Source: Linanthus parryae
Lineage: Eukaryota > Streptophyta > Magnoliopsida > Ericales > Polemoniaceae
Length of the DNA stretch: 64,000 nucleotides
Assembly: GCA_023055425.1 (NCBI GenBank)
Contig: JALGPY010000006.1
Location: 90,431,935 to 90,495,934 of the forward strand
Direction: 5' to 3'
Shown here piece after piece: positions 12,040 to 24,408 of the stretch. A program made the position numbers and the translations under genes. The notes below the pieces were generated by a model. The model searched no databases. It was not told the origin of the DNA and saw only the letters and a program-made list of their open reading frames with translations. The number at the start of each line of letters is the position of its first letter. The first letter of the stretch is position 1.

Positions 12040-13658
12040 TGGAATTCTACAAATTGAGAAATATACAAGTTTTAGTATTTTGTGAACAAATGAATATATT
12101 TAATAATGACTAGATTATTAAACATAGCTCCCACTATTTTTCTCGGATTAATAACCCTCCATATTAATCCGGAAAATATCATTATATTTCTAGTGGGCCA
12201 AGATCCATATTTCACTTATTTTGAGCTTGCTTTGGCAAGTCACCCAAAATCAGCTATTTAGGTAGGAACAATTCCAATTGCATCCCCATGAAACTCTTGG
12301 TTCAATTGGGCAAATAACTCCTTAATTATCCATACCATGGATAATCCCAATTGATTGCCTCTAGGACTTTAATCTTACTAAAGTCACCCAGTTGCGTTCA
12401 ACCTCTTACTTAAACAGTTGCACATTACTAGCATGTGACATCGCACCATGTCATGATGAATCAATTCAACTTTCTTTGACACGCACGAGTTTGAGATATT
12501 ATTACTATGATGAGTGTTTGAATAACGAGAAGGCATAAACGCAATATTTAATTGAGGGATTTTCCATTTCAATTTTAAATTGTTTTGTTGATCTATATCA
12601 ACTGATCTACTTTTGAAGTTGGCTAACTCACAAATAAAAGATATGGGTTGTTAATTATCTTATTATCAATTTCGCATGTATCAATCATACACCAACAATA
12701 AATAATAATACAATAAAATAAACAACCACAAAAGAAAAATTAACGTGATATGGATATGGCCTCTAAACTAAGATATTCTCAAGCCAATGAGAATATCTAT
12801 GAACCCTAAATTAGCAAGCTCATCTCCATGTACCTCCATCTTTTGGTCCATACTCCATAGCTCTTGTGGATTTGTCGCCTTCTTGTGGTCCTTCGTTTCT
12901 TTAGGCTTATTTTTCTCCATGTATCGACTATTATCTATTTTATTTAACTCTACCTAGCATCTAGACTAAATAAAAAGATCTTACAAGTTGAGAAAAATAC
13001 CGGTTCGCAGAACGTAAAACCTAATTAACTATTACATTAATTTAATCAGCTCGATGGCCGTAAAACAAACCACAAAATAAACATTCACAACAAAACTACA
13101 ACCTAATGCCATATCCAATCACCATGCAAAAAGCACATAAACAGTTAAAATCCAATTTAACGTGCTTGGTCAATTTGAGTTGATTTTAGGATCACTAGGG
13201 TCAAAAACGGTCCCAGAGGGCCCACCAAGCTAGTGGTCGAACCCCTTGGAGCCTCCCGGGCCGAGCCTAGGCCGGTCGGTCCAACCCGTGGGGTCGGCCG
13301 AACCGCCTTGGCCTTCGTCCTTGTTGGCTTGGGAGGCAAGGAAGCATAGGGGCGGTCCCATGGGGGTCGATCCTTTGGTAGTTGTTTCCAAAACAACTTC
13401 TTCCTTGTTTCCCAAGTCCAAAACGTTTTCAATTTGAAAACCCCTTTTCAATTTGTACACAAACCCTAGATCTATGATCTAAAATTTCTGAAACTCACTA
13501 ATTCTTACATTCCATGTAAAATTAGTTATTTTTTAGTTGGATAACATTCAAATTGCATCTAATATGCTTAATTTGTCTGTTTTACGCGATAATCAAACAA
13601 TTAAAGTGTAAAAGACATGAATCGTAACACATAAACTATGTTATGATCTACGACGTGT
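12040..13658 (-). other. Leader region of copia element B
   Basis: About 1.6 kb between gag and the primer site, similar in reverse to the leaders of A and C, including the GC-rich patch (about 13200-13330). No gene seen. Confidence 0.75.
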
Positions 13659-13671
13659 GGCTCTGATACCA
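13659..13671 (-). other. Primer binding site of element B
   Basis: Plus-strand GGCTCTGATACCA is the reverse complement of the initiator Met-tRNA primer site. It lies directly inside the LTR border at 13673. Confidence 0.92.
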
Positions 13672-13672
13672 C

Positions 13673-15074
13673 TATAGGGTTTCGATAATGGATACGCAGT
13701 GGAATAAACATAATTTAATCCGTTCGATACCCTCCAAGGATCACAGGAAGATACTACAAAACGATAGTAAGGGATTTTATCAAAATACCTTTTGGATCTC
13801 CTTTGATGACTTCTCACGTGAAATTGTGTTCACGTCTCTATGGCTAGTCCACTCCTAGGATTTGAACCCGGATCCTTCAAGACTTTTGTGCTAGCTAGGA
13901 TTGAAGGAAAAAGAGAAATAATATCACGATCACGCAAAACGGACAAAGAGGGGCGGACCTCCTTGTGGCCGACGGGTAGAGGGGGAGGGGGACAAAAGGG
14001 GCTTCGGCCTCTTTGTTGCTTTCTCTCTCCTTGCTTCTCTCTCCCACTCAATGTGTTATGAGCATTAGTTATGTGGAAAGGAAGCTAGGAGTGCCTTTAT
14101 ATAGTCCAACAACTCTTTGTTGACTGTATAAAGCCTCTATCCTAATCATGTCCATACACGGATTAGTCCAACTTGCAAAACAGTCATACTAAGTTTTCAA
14201 GCTATTGCGTATTGATCCTTCTAATTAATTAATCATTTTAGTTACTTCCCTAGTCCGGTAAAATCCTTCGGGAGTGTGACCCCATAGGTTTCTACTTAGT
14301 TGGTAGTAACAAATTACTCACATGGAGCAGCCTCTAGCAAGACATCCATGCTACCCAACTAATAGAATAGTCATCCGACATACTTTGTGCAAGTATTGTC
14401 TCATCCTTTTGTCTCTATAACCGGATTGGACACGAGACATACAAGTCACACTCGTATATCCAGTCCATAGTTTCTCAATCCTGGGAATAGTCTCATCCAT
14501 GCAGATAACATCAATATCCTATATTTATTTATCTGAGTCTAGCCAGAAATTCTATGAGCAGCATCCCTAGAGTGGTCGTGGTTATCTACTCCCGTTATGT
14601 GGGAGGGAAAAATTCTATCTACGCCAGAACCATCTCTAAGCTTATTTCCTTATTGTATCCGACGAACGCCTTTATTACTACCCAATTACGGTGTCGCGTT
14701 TGACGATGTCAAAATACAACAATCCACAACTAGAGGATCCCGTGACTTTACGTTGTCACTACGAGAAGCACTTGTGACTTCACATAACTTGTATGTAGCC
14801 TTCTCGTTATGGGTCAATCCAGTATGCTATTACTCCTAATGAATACCCATGTGTTGGATCGTGATATCTCCATTTCAATCCAACCCCATACTAGTCTATA
14901 GTTGATCGTCCTGTTAATCAATATAACCGACTAGGGATATTTAAGATAAACAACATATTTGCAATCTAAGGACTTCATTATATCAAATATCTCCATAAAT
15001 AATGCAATGAATATTCTAGCCAAAATGTAATGTTTATACTAAATAAGACTACCTCTACGGCATCTATTCCAACA
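13673..15074 (-). repeat. 5' LTR of element B
   Basis: 1402 bp, read on the - strand from TGTTGGAATAGATGCCG (15074 downward) to the primer site. It is related to the LTR of A but clearly diverged. The canonical CA end has changed to TA (13673-13674). A TATA box (minus strand CTATATAAAG) lies near 14095-14104. The partner LTR is outside the window. Confidence 0.9.
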
Positions 15075-16438
15075 TTGACTACAATGAGATCTTCTCACCG
15101 GTGGTCAGACATACTTCTACTAGGGTGCTACTAGCTCTCATCACACAACAGGACTTAGAACTTGAGCATCTAGACGTGTAAACATCTTTCCTAGATAGAA
15201 AGTTGGAAGAGGTGATATACATGAGCCAACCCACATGATTCCAAGTTCTGGAAAAGAAGACTATTTGTGAAAGTTGAAAATATCTCTATACCGACTTAAG
15301 AAATCTCCGAGGAAACGGTATAAGAGACTTGACAACTTCATGTTGAAGATTCGTTACCACAAGTGTGAGTATGATCGTTGTGTGTCTCACAAGATATTCT
15401 AGGGTGAGTCATGTATCTACCTAGTTCTATATGTAGATGATATTATAATTATAATTCAGAATATGGATGACATTCAGAACTTAAAGAGGTATCTCAGCAC
15501 GAAATTTGAGATGAAGGATCTGGTGCTGCTCAAAAAATTCTTGGAGTTGAGATCTATAGAGACCGGGAGAAGAAGCTTTTCTTGTCACAACAAGGATACA
15601 TCAGGAAGATCTTGAGCATATTTGGGATGTTATTATCTAAGTCTGTAAATACTCCTATGGCGTCTAACAACAAGCTAGGAATGTACACCATTCACACTGA
15701 TGAGGACAAGGAGTACATGTCCATGGTTCCATATGCTATTGCAGTAGGAAGCCTTGTGTATGCTATGGTCTTCACTCGAACGGGCATATCATTCGTTGTT
15801 AGTATGGTGGGTCGTTTATGGTTAAACCAAGCAAGGATCGCTGGCAGGCGATGAAGCGCATATTCAGGTACCTTAAGGGTATGTCTGAATTGCATATGCT
15901 ATGGGGCCAATGAGAATATCTTGTTATCTGGGTTCTCAGATTCAGACTTTGCATATGATGTTGACAGTAGGAGATTAGTGAATTTTTAGGTGTTCACTCT
16001 GGGAGGTTCTGTTGTGAGCTGGAAAGCTAAGCTACAGCCGACGGTGACTTTGTCGACCATAGAAGCGGAGTATACGAATTTGACAAAAGAAGTAAAGAAG
16101 GTGATTTGGCTTAAAGGAATGATCAATGATCAAGGCCTTCAAGATAAAGTTATAGCCTACTATGATAGCTTCAGTGTGATATGCTTAACTAAAGACCAGG
16201 TTCATCATGAAAGAACAAAGCACATCAACGTTAGGTATCATTTTTTGAGAAACGAGATAAGGATCAAGGTAAAGAAAGTGGAGGCAGTTGATAATCCCAC
16301 ATATATTTTCACGAAGCCAGTTTCGAAGATCAAGTTCCAGGATTGTCTGGAACTACTTGACATTTTGAGCCAGTGAGGCCCTTTGGGGCATGTCGGACCC
16401 TGTGGGGTCCAGCGAGTCTCTGTGACGAGAGACATCGG
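15075..16438 (+). pseudogene. Copia element X: RT and RNase H relic
   Basis: A different copia lineage (Tork-like by its RT text). The + strand reads DYNEIFSPVV near 15077, then an LLALITQQDLELEHLDV block with a stop, a YVDD-region remnant near 15430, and an open stretch 15582-16376 with SQQGYIRKILSIFGM, VPYAIAVGSLVYAMV and RNase H text VSWKAKLQPTVTLSTIEAEY, ending at TGA 16374. Many stops precede 15582. Its left part is cut off by element B at 15074/15075, and element C is inserted just past its 3' end, so X is the oldest layer of the stack. Confidence 0.85.
16434..16438. repeat. Target-site duplication ATCGG, left copy (element C)
   Basis: ATCGG precedes the LTR start of C and is found again at 22221-22225, right after the CA end of its 3' LTR. 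Confidence 0.9.
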
Positions 16439-17995
16439 TGTTGGAATTGTGCCCTAGAGGAAATCAATTAATTGTGACATTTATGGATTTACGATTCATT
16501 ATGTTATCGATATGGAGATATGCTAACATGAATGAAGTCCTTAGAATATAAGTGTTATATTCTTAAATATCCCTAGTCGATTATAATGATTAATGGGACA
16601 ATCATCTATAGACTAGTATGGGGTTGGATTGATATGGAAATATCATGATCCAACACATGGGTATGCATTAAGAGTAATGGCATACTGGATTGACCCATCT
16701 CCGAGAAGGCTACATACATGTTATGTAAAGTCACAAGCGCTTCTCGCGGTGCAACGGTGTTGTCATCCTTAGACTTGAAGTCACTAGATTGTCTAGTTTT
16801 GGATTATTGTGATTTTGGTAGCGTCAAACGCTACACCGTAACTCGGTAGCTATAAAGGCGTGTACTGGATACAATAAAAGCAAGCTTAGAGATCGTAGTG
16901 GACGTAGATAAAATTTGTCCCTCCCACATAACGGGAGAAAATATCCTAGGCCACTCGAGGGATAGTGCTTATAAAATGTCTGGCCAGACTCAAATAAATC
17001 AATAGAGGATATTGATGTTATGTGCACGAATAAGGCTATTCTCAGGATCGAGAAACTATGGATTGGATATACGTGTGTGACTTGTATGTCTCGTGTCCGA
17101 TCCGGATATGGGGACAAAGGGATGAGACAATTACTTGCACAAGGTTTGTCATGATGACTATTCTATTTGTTGGCTAGAACGGATGTCTTGCTAGAGGCCG
17201 CTCCATATTATTAAGTGGTTACTACCAACTAAATAGAACCTATGGGGTCACACGCCATATAGGGGTGAACTAGACTTGGGAATTAATTAATTAATATGAT
17301 TAATTAATTAGAAGGATCAAATTGCAACAACTTGCTAACTTAGTAGGACTAATATGTAAGTTGGACTAATCCATGTATAGACATGATTAGGATTTGTCAA
17401 GGTGGGCTAATTCATGTAGAGACATGATTAGGATTAATTTGCAAAGAGAACTAATCCATGTATGGACATGATTAGGACTAGCTTGCAAAAGGGGACTAAT
17501 CCTTATTTGAGTAGGATTAAGAGAGGGGTTCTTTATGTAGTAGGACAAGGAGTTGTTGGACTATATAAAGAACACTCCTAGCTTAATTTTATCTCTACAC
17601 ATACACATATCTATATGATAGATTAGGAGATAATAAAGCAAGGAGAGAGAGCAACTCCCAAGCAAGGGCCGAACCCCCCTTGGATCCGCCCCCTACCCGT
17701 CGGCCTAAAAGGAGAGCCGCCACCTTGGTGCTCCATTGTTGCATGATTTCTTCTTCCTCTTCCATTCTTCCTAGCTAGCACAAGGAGTTGGAGGATCTAG
17801 ATCTCACCTCTAGGCGTGGATTAACCGTAGAGATGTGACACAATTCACGTTGCAAGTCATCACAGGAGAAACCCTAAGGTGTGTAACTTGATTTATTCCC
17901 TTACCATCATTATGTCCCTTGTCCTGTGATCCTTGGAGGGTATTGCATGGATAAATTATGTTTTTCCGCTGCGTATCCATGATCAAAACCCTACA
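16439..17995 (+). repeat. 5' LTR of element C
   Basis: 1557 bp, TGTTGGAATTGTGCCC ... AAACCCTACA. The TATA box CTATATAAAG is at about 17561-17570. Between about 17340 and 17520 there are several diverged copies of a unit around AATCCATGTATAGACATGATTAGGA, an internal tandem repeat not seen in the LTR of A. Confidence 0.9.
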
Positions 17996-17996
17996 G

Positions 17997-18009
17997 TGGT
18001 ATCAGAGCC
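17997..18009 (+). other. Primer binding site of element C
   Basis: TGGTATCAGAGCC begins two bases past the LTR end, complementary to initiator Met-tRNA. Confidence 0.92.
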
Positions 18010-19620
18010 AGGTTGTAGAGCATAAACGTGGTTTATGTGTTACGTTTTGATAGTTTTACACTTCAAATTTGTTGTTTATCGCGTAAAACAAGACAAATCA
18101 AGCATATGAAGCAATTTGTCAATAATCAATCATAACAAGACCTAGTTTTTGCATTGGATGCATGAATTAGTGAGTTTGAGAAATTTTAGGATCTTAGATC
18201 TAGGGTTTGGGCATCCTATGGAAAGAAGGAGTTCTTTTCACACAAGGAAACAACCAAACTTGGGCACCAAGCAAGGGAGTTGTTTTGGAAACAACTCCCA
18301 AAGGAGGTTCGACCCCCTAGGGGACCGCCCCTCCTTGCTTGCCGCCCAAGTAAGGGACGGCTAAGGGGCCGGGGCAGCCCTAGCCCACGGCCTAGCCGTG
18401 TGGGCTAGGGGTCGGCCGGCCCAAGGCCTTGGCGGTCCTCTTTTAATTCGGGCAATTGGATTGTTGGGCCCCATTGACCGTTTTAACCCAAGAAAATCCT
18501 AAAATCAATTAAAATTGACCAAGCGCGTTAAAATTGGATTTTAACTGTTTATGTGAAAATCGCATGGTGATTGGATATGGCCTTAGGATGTGGTTTGGTG
18601 TGATTGTTTAATTTTTTTGGTTTGGTTTACGGCCTGCGAGCTGATCAATTAATTGTAATAATTAATTAGGGTTTTATGGCCTGCGAGCCATTTTTTTTCT
18701 CAACTTGTGAGATTTATTTTAGTTAGTATAGTTCTTAGCTAGTGCTAGATAGAATAGATTGTTAGCCACGATTGAACAAAAGAAGCCCAAAGCCAAAAGA
18801 AGCCACAAAAGAAGGAGCATGGAGCATTCCACAGGACTATGAAGGATTGACCAAAAGATGAAGACACATGGAGATGTGTTTGCTTTTAGGGTTCATAGAT
18901 AATTTCATTGGCTTGGAATTATCTTAGTCTAGAAAAGGCCATATTCACATCACGTTTTATTCTGTTTTGTGGTTGTTTATTTTATTGTCTTATTATTTTG
19001 TGGTTGGTGTATGGATGATGCATGCAATTAGGATAATAAGATAATTAGACAAACCGGATCTATTACTTAAAGTTGTTCCCAAACTCAAATAGATACATTA
19101 GTTGATATGGATCAACAAAAACAATTAAAATTGAATTGAAAAATCCCTCAAAATTCAAATATTGTGTTCTTGCCTTCTCGTTATTTAAACACTCATTATC
19201 ATCATGATTTATCAAGTTCGTGCATGCCAAAGCAAGGCGACTTGGTTCATAATGATGGAATGTGATGGCACAAACATGTAATGTGCAATTGTTTAAATAA
19301 GAGGTTGAACACAACTAGGTTATTAATATGATTAAAACCTAGAGGCAATCAATTGGGATTATCCATACGGATGGATAAATAAGGAGTTATTTGCCCAATT
19401 GAACCAAGAGTTGCATAAGGGATGCAATTGGAATTGTTCCTACCTAAAGTACTCAAATTATGGGTGACTTGCCAAAGCAAGCTCATAAGGAGATGAAACA
19501 TGGATCTTGGCCCACTAGAAAATATAAGGATATTTTCCGCATTAATATCTTGAGCGTTATTAATGCGTAGTAAAATAGTGGGAGCTATGTTTAACAATTT
19601 AAATCCTTGTTAAATATAGT
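18010..19620 (+). other. Leader region of element C
   Basis: Resembles the leader of A over most of its length, with a GC-rich patch at about 18320-18440. No gene seen. Confidence 0.75.
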
Positions 19621-21743
19621 TAAAACGTCACAAACTTTGCATAATCTTATTATGTTGAATGCCCACGGCATCAAACAAACAAAACGCGACTTTATCTATC
19701 TTCTAGACTGGTATAAAATTGAGAATCGTTCTCAAATAAAAGAGAATTTGTTGTACTTCGTAGAACATAAAATTCTCTTCCACCGACTACCAAAACACAC
19801 TAAAACCCTATGAAAGGAACACCAAAGAACTGTTCTTTGGTTATGACTTGCCTCATTTTAGCTGCCATGAACTCTGAGCTTTGGAAACAAGAAGAGAAAC
19901 ATGGAGACGTATGATATGATCATACATTGAAAGAAGCTCTTTCAAAAGAGCGAGCTAGACATGAAAGGTTTGAAGTGTTGCTCCACATTGCGTTATGCAA
20001 ATAATCTAATTCAATATGATTGAAACATTAGTGAATGGGTATTATTATGAGATAGATAAAGAATAAACGGTTATTCACCCAAGTGGACCAAGAATTGCAT
20101 TGCATGCAATTACAGTTTTGTTCAAAGGAGATTTACTCAATATGATTGAGAATCACTAAACAAAACACTAATAATGGTTAACAACATGGGTAAGGGCAAA
20201 TGGTTTGCACCGACCCCATGCGTATAAAGCAAGCATGTTGCTAAAACCAAGTTGCCTTGGATTCCCATAGGTGGTGTAGAGGAAGAGAGACTACCCAAAG
20301 TACCTGGAAGTAAGTAATAAAGGAATTGTGAATTCCAATTTAGGTATTCTTGTTATAAATTCAATGTGTCTATCTCATCATCATAAGTATATGATACTAG
20401 ATGAGGACCTCACATTTATAGAAGTGTGGAGGATCTCAAGAGACGAAGACAATTGGATAAGGAAGAAATAAACCTACACGTGGGGCAATGAAGCAAGGGG
20501 TTGCTAAGTTCGCCATAGGGAATTATTTCTACCTTTATGAAATTGTTCATGAATTAGACAAAAGTGATTATGTCCCTGCTATGAGTAGGATCATTATCAG
20601 AGTTTCTTGTTTGGACAAGAAAGATCCTTATCATAATAAAGGACAAATGTTGTTCCATTTATTCTGATATGCATTATTGGAATGCAATTTTGTCTAAGTG
20701 GATTGTATATCCTTGATCATGATAAATTCATCTATAACATTAATACCAAGAGGTTTGCATATAATGATATGAACTTCACTTATCTTTAGCATTATTTTTT
20801 AGGCCTCATAAATAAGAGATACATATCTAGAACTCCATGAGGATGGATTTCTGGAACTCATTTAATTATTGAATCATATAAGACATGTAATACTTATTAG
20901 GCAAAGATATAATATTTTGGGAATCATACATATTGATGTATGAAGGCCGCTAAGCACAAATGCTAAAGATGGTTTTCAGTACTTCATCATATTTACTGAT
21001 GGGATCAGAGAAATATGGATTGTGTCTCTTATGAAGAAACGAATCAGAATCCTTTGAATTGTTCAAAGTATTCAGGAACGAAGTAGAGAACCATATTGAC
21101 AAAATTATTAGGGCTCTACGATTGGATCGTAGAGAAGAGTACTTGAGCCAAGAGTTTGACAACAATCTATGGGAGTCTTGGATATGATCCAACACTCGCT
21201 CCACCTAGCACGCCACATGGGTTTGGCGTGTCTAAGAGGAGAGTTCGGACCTTGTAGGACATGGTTCGGTCCATGATGAGTCAAACAGAACTTCCCGTTT
21301 ACTTTTGGGGCTATGTTCTATTTACATGCAAATTTCGCCCTTAACCTTGTTCCACCAAAAACGAATTATGAAAAACACCATATGAGATATGGACTAGGAA
21401 GTGTCCTAGTATGTCATTTATAAAGATTTGGGGTATGAAGTTTATGTAAAAGAGTTTACAAATGAACTTGGACCCAAGTCGGATAAATGTTTTGTGGGAT
21501 ATCCTGAAAATTATATTATTTCTACAACCTAATCGAGAACAAATTGTTTGTCTCTCGAACCACAGTGTTTCTAGGAAGAGACTGTCTCTAAAAGGAAATA
21601 GTGGGAGGACAGCAGAACTTGAAAAGTTCAAGAACCACAACAGAACATAGATCATTTTGATGGAACATGAGCAGGATCACAAGGTGTTGTGGAGCAACCA
21701 ACTCAGAAAACACAAGAACCTCGTAGGTCAGGTAGGATATATC
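19621..21743 (+). pseudogene. Decayed gag to integrase region of element C
   Basis: Only scattered pieces can be read. These include a gag block (LLDWYKIENRSQI, about 19700), a protease-region remnant (about 20380-20600), a pre-integrase remnant (about 20750-20900), and integrase blocks near 20940-21180 (EYLSQEFDNNLW) and 21240-21500. Frameshifts and stops occur every few tens of codons, far more than in A or B. The text stops after the integrase C-terminal part. No reverse transcriptase is present. Confidence 0.75.
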
Positions 21744-21763
21744 GAGGGACTACCCGTCGGCCT

Positions 21764-22220
21764 AAAAGGACAAGGAGTTGTTGGACTATATAAAGAACAC
21801 TCCTAGATTATTTTTCTCTCTACACATACACACATCTATATGATAGAGTAGGAGAGAATAAAGCAAGGAGAGAGAGCAAGTCCCAAGCAAGGGCCGAACC
21901 CCCCTTGGGACCGCCCCCTACCCGTCGGCCTAAAATGAGAGCCGCCACCTTGTTGCTCCATTGTTGTATGATTTCTTCTTCCTCTTCCATTCTTCCTAGC
22001 TAGCACAAGGATTTGGAGGATCTAGATCTCACCTCTAGGCGTGGATCAACCGTAGAGACGTGACACAATTTACGTTACAAGTCATCACAGGAGAAACCCT
22101 AAGGTGTGTAACTTGATTTCTTCCCTTACCATCGTTATGTCTCTTGTCCTGTGATCCTTGGAGGGTATTGCATGGATAAATTATGTTTTTCCGCTGCGTA
22201 TCCATGATCAAAACCCTACA
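21764..22220 (+). repeat. Truncated 3' LTR of element C
   Basis: Aligns with 17543-17995 of the 5' LTR at about 95 percent by eye (about 20 differences in 457 bp), ending in CCCTACA. About 20 bp just before it (21744-21763, CTACCCGTCGGCCTAAAAGG) repeats a stretch that lies further downstream inside the LTR (about 17693-17712 and 21919-21938), so the junction is a patchwork. Confidence 0.85.
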
Positions 22221-22225
22221 ATCGG
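22221..22225. repeat. Target-site duplication ATCGG, right copy (element C)
   Basis: Exact match to 16434-16438. Confidence 0.9.
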
Positions 22226-23038
22226 GTGAAGAAAAAATGTAGCTTTGTTTATGATAAGAGGACAAGTTGCTGTTGATGAGGGAATTCAAGTCAAGCTGTA
22301 GATTTTTTGGTTCAGACTTGAATTGGAAAGGTTAAATGCGGTAATATATTTGGAAACAGAAGGAGCACCACTGGTTTGTGGGTTTGGGCTTGTTTCCTTT
22401 GCCATCCATGTGACCACCTCCTTTGGTGTTTCCTAGCTAGCACTATATAAGGACCACGGGGGTTCCATATTTATATGCACATCATTTTGTGCTTATCCTT
22501 CGTGGACGTAGTTAGCGATTCTTTCACTAGCGAACCACGTAGAATACTTGTGTTCTGCTTTTATTCGTATATTGTTCGTGAGGCGGTTTGTCATAACAGT
22601 GCAGGTTTCAAATCAGATTATCAATTGAATCATATAGGACATTTGCTTTTCACTTCATTTGGCTAAGATGATCATGAATTACACTAAAATATGAATTATT
22701 AAACTTTACCTTTACCGGGTATAAATTCATAACTTCATCATAATAAACATTTAGACATGTAGGTAATAAAACTAAATCTATTAAAAAAATTATTTGGTTG
22801 GCGTGGATATCCACTAAATTCTTGAATTTATATTGTATAATTATATTATGACTTAGAAGGCTCATCCAATGATCACATAACGAGAGTTATGACTAAGTGA
22901 AAGAGGATATTGAGTACGGGAGAGATATGAACACACATGAGTACGTGTGTATACCGTTCTCTACACTTATAGTACAACGGAAACCAATAAAAGCATATCT
23001 TGATACGGGGATTCTGTTACATTGGAATTAATCGAGGG
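22226..23038 (+). other. Intervening sequence, possible 3' tail/LTR relic of element X
   Basis: With C removed, this follows the end of X. A TATA-like CTATATAAGG lies at 22443-22452, with LTR-like text downstream to about 22610. This would suit the U3-R-U5 part of the 3' LTR of X, but no partner LTR is visible. 22640-23038 is AT-rich with no readable gene. Confidence 0.35.
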
Positions 23039-23043
23039 GTTAC
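23039..23043. repeat. Target-site duplication GTTAC, left copy (gypsy element)
   Basis: GTTAC precedes the left LTR and recurs at 37860-37864 right after the other LTR. Confidence 0.95.
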
Positions 23044-23633
23044 TGTGTACAGGAGGATCCTTTGAGGAAGATCCAAGTGTACACCAAGGGTAGAGAATAG
23101 AAACACACAGAAGTGTAAGGTAGTGAGTAGGGAGAGAGTAAGACAGTGGCAACTGTGAGAGAGAGAGACAGTATATGGGCAGAGCTTCCGCGTAGTTATC
23201 AGAGAGTTGCAATGAAGGGTTAACAATCCTATATATAGTGGGGAATAAACCGTTGTAGTGGGTTAATGCGCCCATTAATGGCGGCTTAATTACCTTAACC
23301 ATAACGGCACGTTCGACCGCATATATAGGGACCGTTACGCACTTTGTCCGTGTATATCGGAACCGTTATGAGGTTGACCGGGTTTATGGGACACGTGGCC
23401 ATAAATCTCTCAAAGCAGTTACCAAGGGTCGCGCGGGCGCGACAGATCTTACTCTAGCCTCTAAACTACTAAGTCCCTATAAGTCCCGTGTGGAATGATA
23501 TGCGAGGGCGCTGTCTCGCAGCCCCCATATGGACAAGCATGGGTAATGCTTGTGTAGTACTGGAGCACCACCAGATGTGCTGGATGACTGCCACGTGTAA
23601 GCTGACTTACGCGGCTAAAACACACTATCTACA
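23044..23633 (-). repeat. 3' LTR of the gypsy element
   Basis: Plus-strand text runs TGTGTACAGGAGGATCC ... CACTATCTACA, repeated at 37248-37859. On the - strand a TATA box (CTATATATAGG, about 23232-23242) precedes the likely start of transcription. G-box-like CACGTG cores lie near 23394 and 23593. The right-hand copy has about 21 extra bases in a CG-rich stretch near 37640. Confidence 0.92.
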
Positions 23634-23647
23634 TTAGCCCCCTCTTT
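23634..23647 (-). other. Polypurine tract of the gypsy element
   Basis: The - strand reads AAAGAGGGGGCTAA directly next to the 3' LTR, the expected place for the plus-strand primer. Confidence 0.8.
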
Positions 23648-24408
23648 GCGCATGGAGACACTTATCTGATAGACTTCAATGCGCAAAAACCAACGCGCGC
23701 ATTGTAGCTACGCACCAATTCAAATGTCCGAGAAATCAGACCTCGTGCATGTCATTATGACCTAGAATCCCTAGAGTCGTGTCTTCTGTTCCTCTAGGGT
23801 TTTAGCCGTGACATCAGCATAGGCCTGATTGCGCGATTCGGCGGTGACTGTTGCGATTCGACCACTGAAAGGACGCGACTCTTCGGTATATTTGAATAAA
23901 TACTCCTCATCCTCCATTGTTTCAAACTTATTGCTTCTCTCTAAAGTGAATGTTTTCTGAGAACCTTCGAGAGCAAATCCAGATAATCAACCACCAGTTC
24001 TTCTTGTCCAATCAACTCCTTCAGATTGCTTCAAAAACACAAGGTTGGCTTACTCAATTTTGAATTAATGCTTCTCGTATGAGTATCTCTCTCTTGAAAT
24101 GTATTTATCTTTTGAATCTGAAACCCAGAAACATTCGAAGACCCTCCATTGCTTGTAACTGTGGAAAAGGCTCTTAAACCCTAAAAGATTGAAACTTTAA
24201 AACGATAATCTTCTGAAATTCTGAACCCAGAAAAGGTAATTCCAAAAATTGAAGTTGATGCGAGTCAATCTTAAAACTCAGAAACTTGAAGCTCCTTAAA
24301 CCTTAACTAGACAGTTCTTCACATTTGCTTGAAATTTGTTCCTGAACTTCTGCTTGAAAGCTGAAAGTGGATATATTTCTCCCCCCTTTTTCTTTCTTTG
24401 TTGTAGAA
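23648..24408 (+). promoter_or_regulatory. Upstream and 5' UTR region of the antisense PMD gene
   Basis: An AT-rich TATA-like stretch (GAATAAATACTCC, about 23894-23906) lies 0.5 kb ahead of the ATG. A pyrimidine-rich run ending in TTGTAG (24401-24406) directly before the ATG looks like a splice acceptor, so a 5' UTR intron is likely (possible donor near 24044). No other gene is seen here. Inference only. Confidence 0.4.

Larger units (their letters stand above)
1..15074 (-). mobile_element. Copia element B (Angela-type), - strand, split by element A
   Basis: Element B is read on the - strand. Its 5' LTR is at 13673-15074, followed by a primer site, leader and gag (to 11008), and its pol continues at 2524-1. 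Element A (2525-11002) splits it. Removing A and one copy of TCATG makes the protease region continuous: the coding text on either side matches the uninterrupted copy inside A at 6640-6680. The 3' end and 3' LTR lie outside the window, so the target duplication cannot be checked. Its right LTR end abuts the reverse transcriptase of an older + strand copia element (X, from 15075). The body has many stops and frameshifts, so the element is dead. Confidence 0.9.
16439..22220 (+). mobile_element. Copia element C, internally deleted, with truncated 3' LTR
   Basis: 5782 bp bounded by the 5-bp duplication ATCGG. It has a full 5' LTR (16439-17995), primer site, long leader, a badly decayed gag to mid-integrase region, then a junction near 21740-21764 directly into the last 457 bp of the 3' LTR. 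Reverse transcriptase, RNase H, purine tract and most of U3 of the 3' LTR are missing. LTR family is the same as A and B. Confidence 0.88.

Noticed and set aside
22967..23302. - strand frames within the gypsy LTR (also 37194-37432)
   Set aside because: They belong to the LTR transcript region and differ between the two copies.
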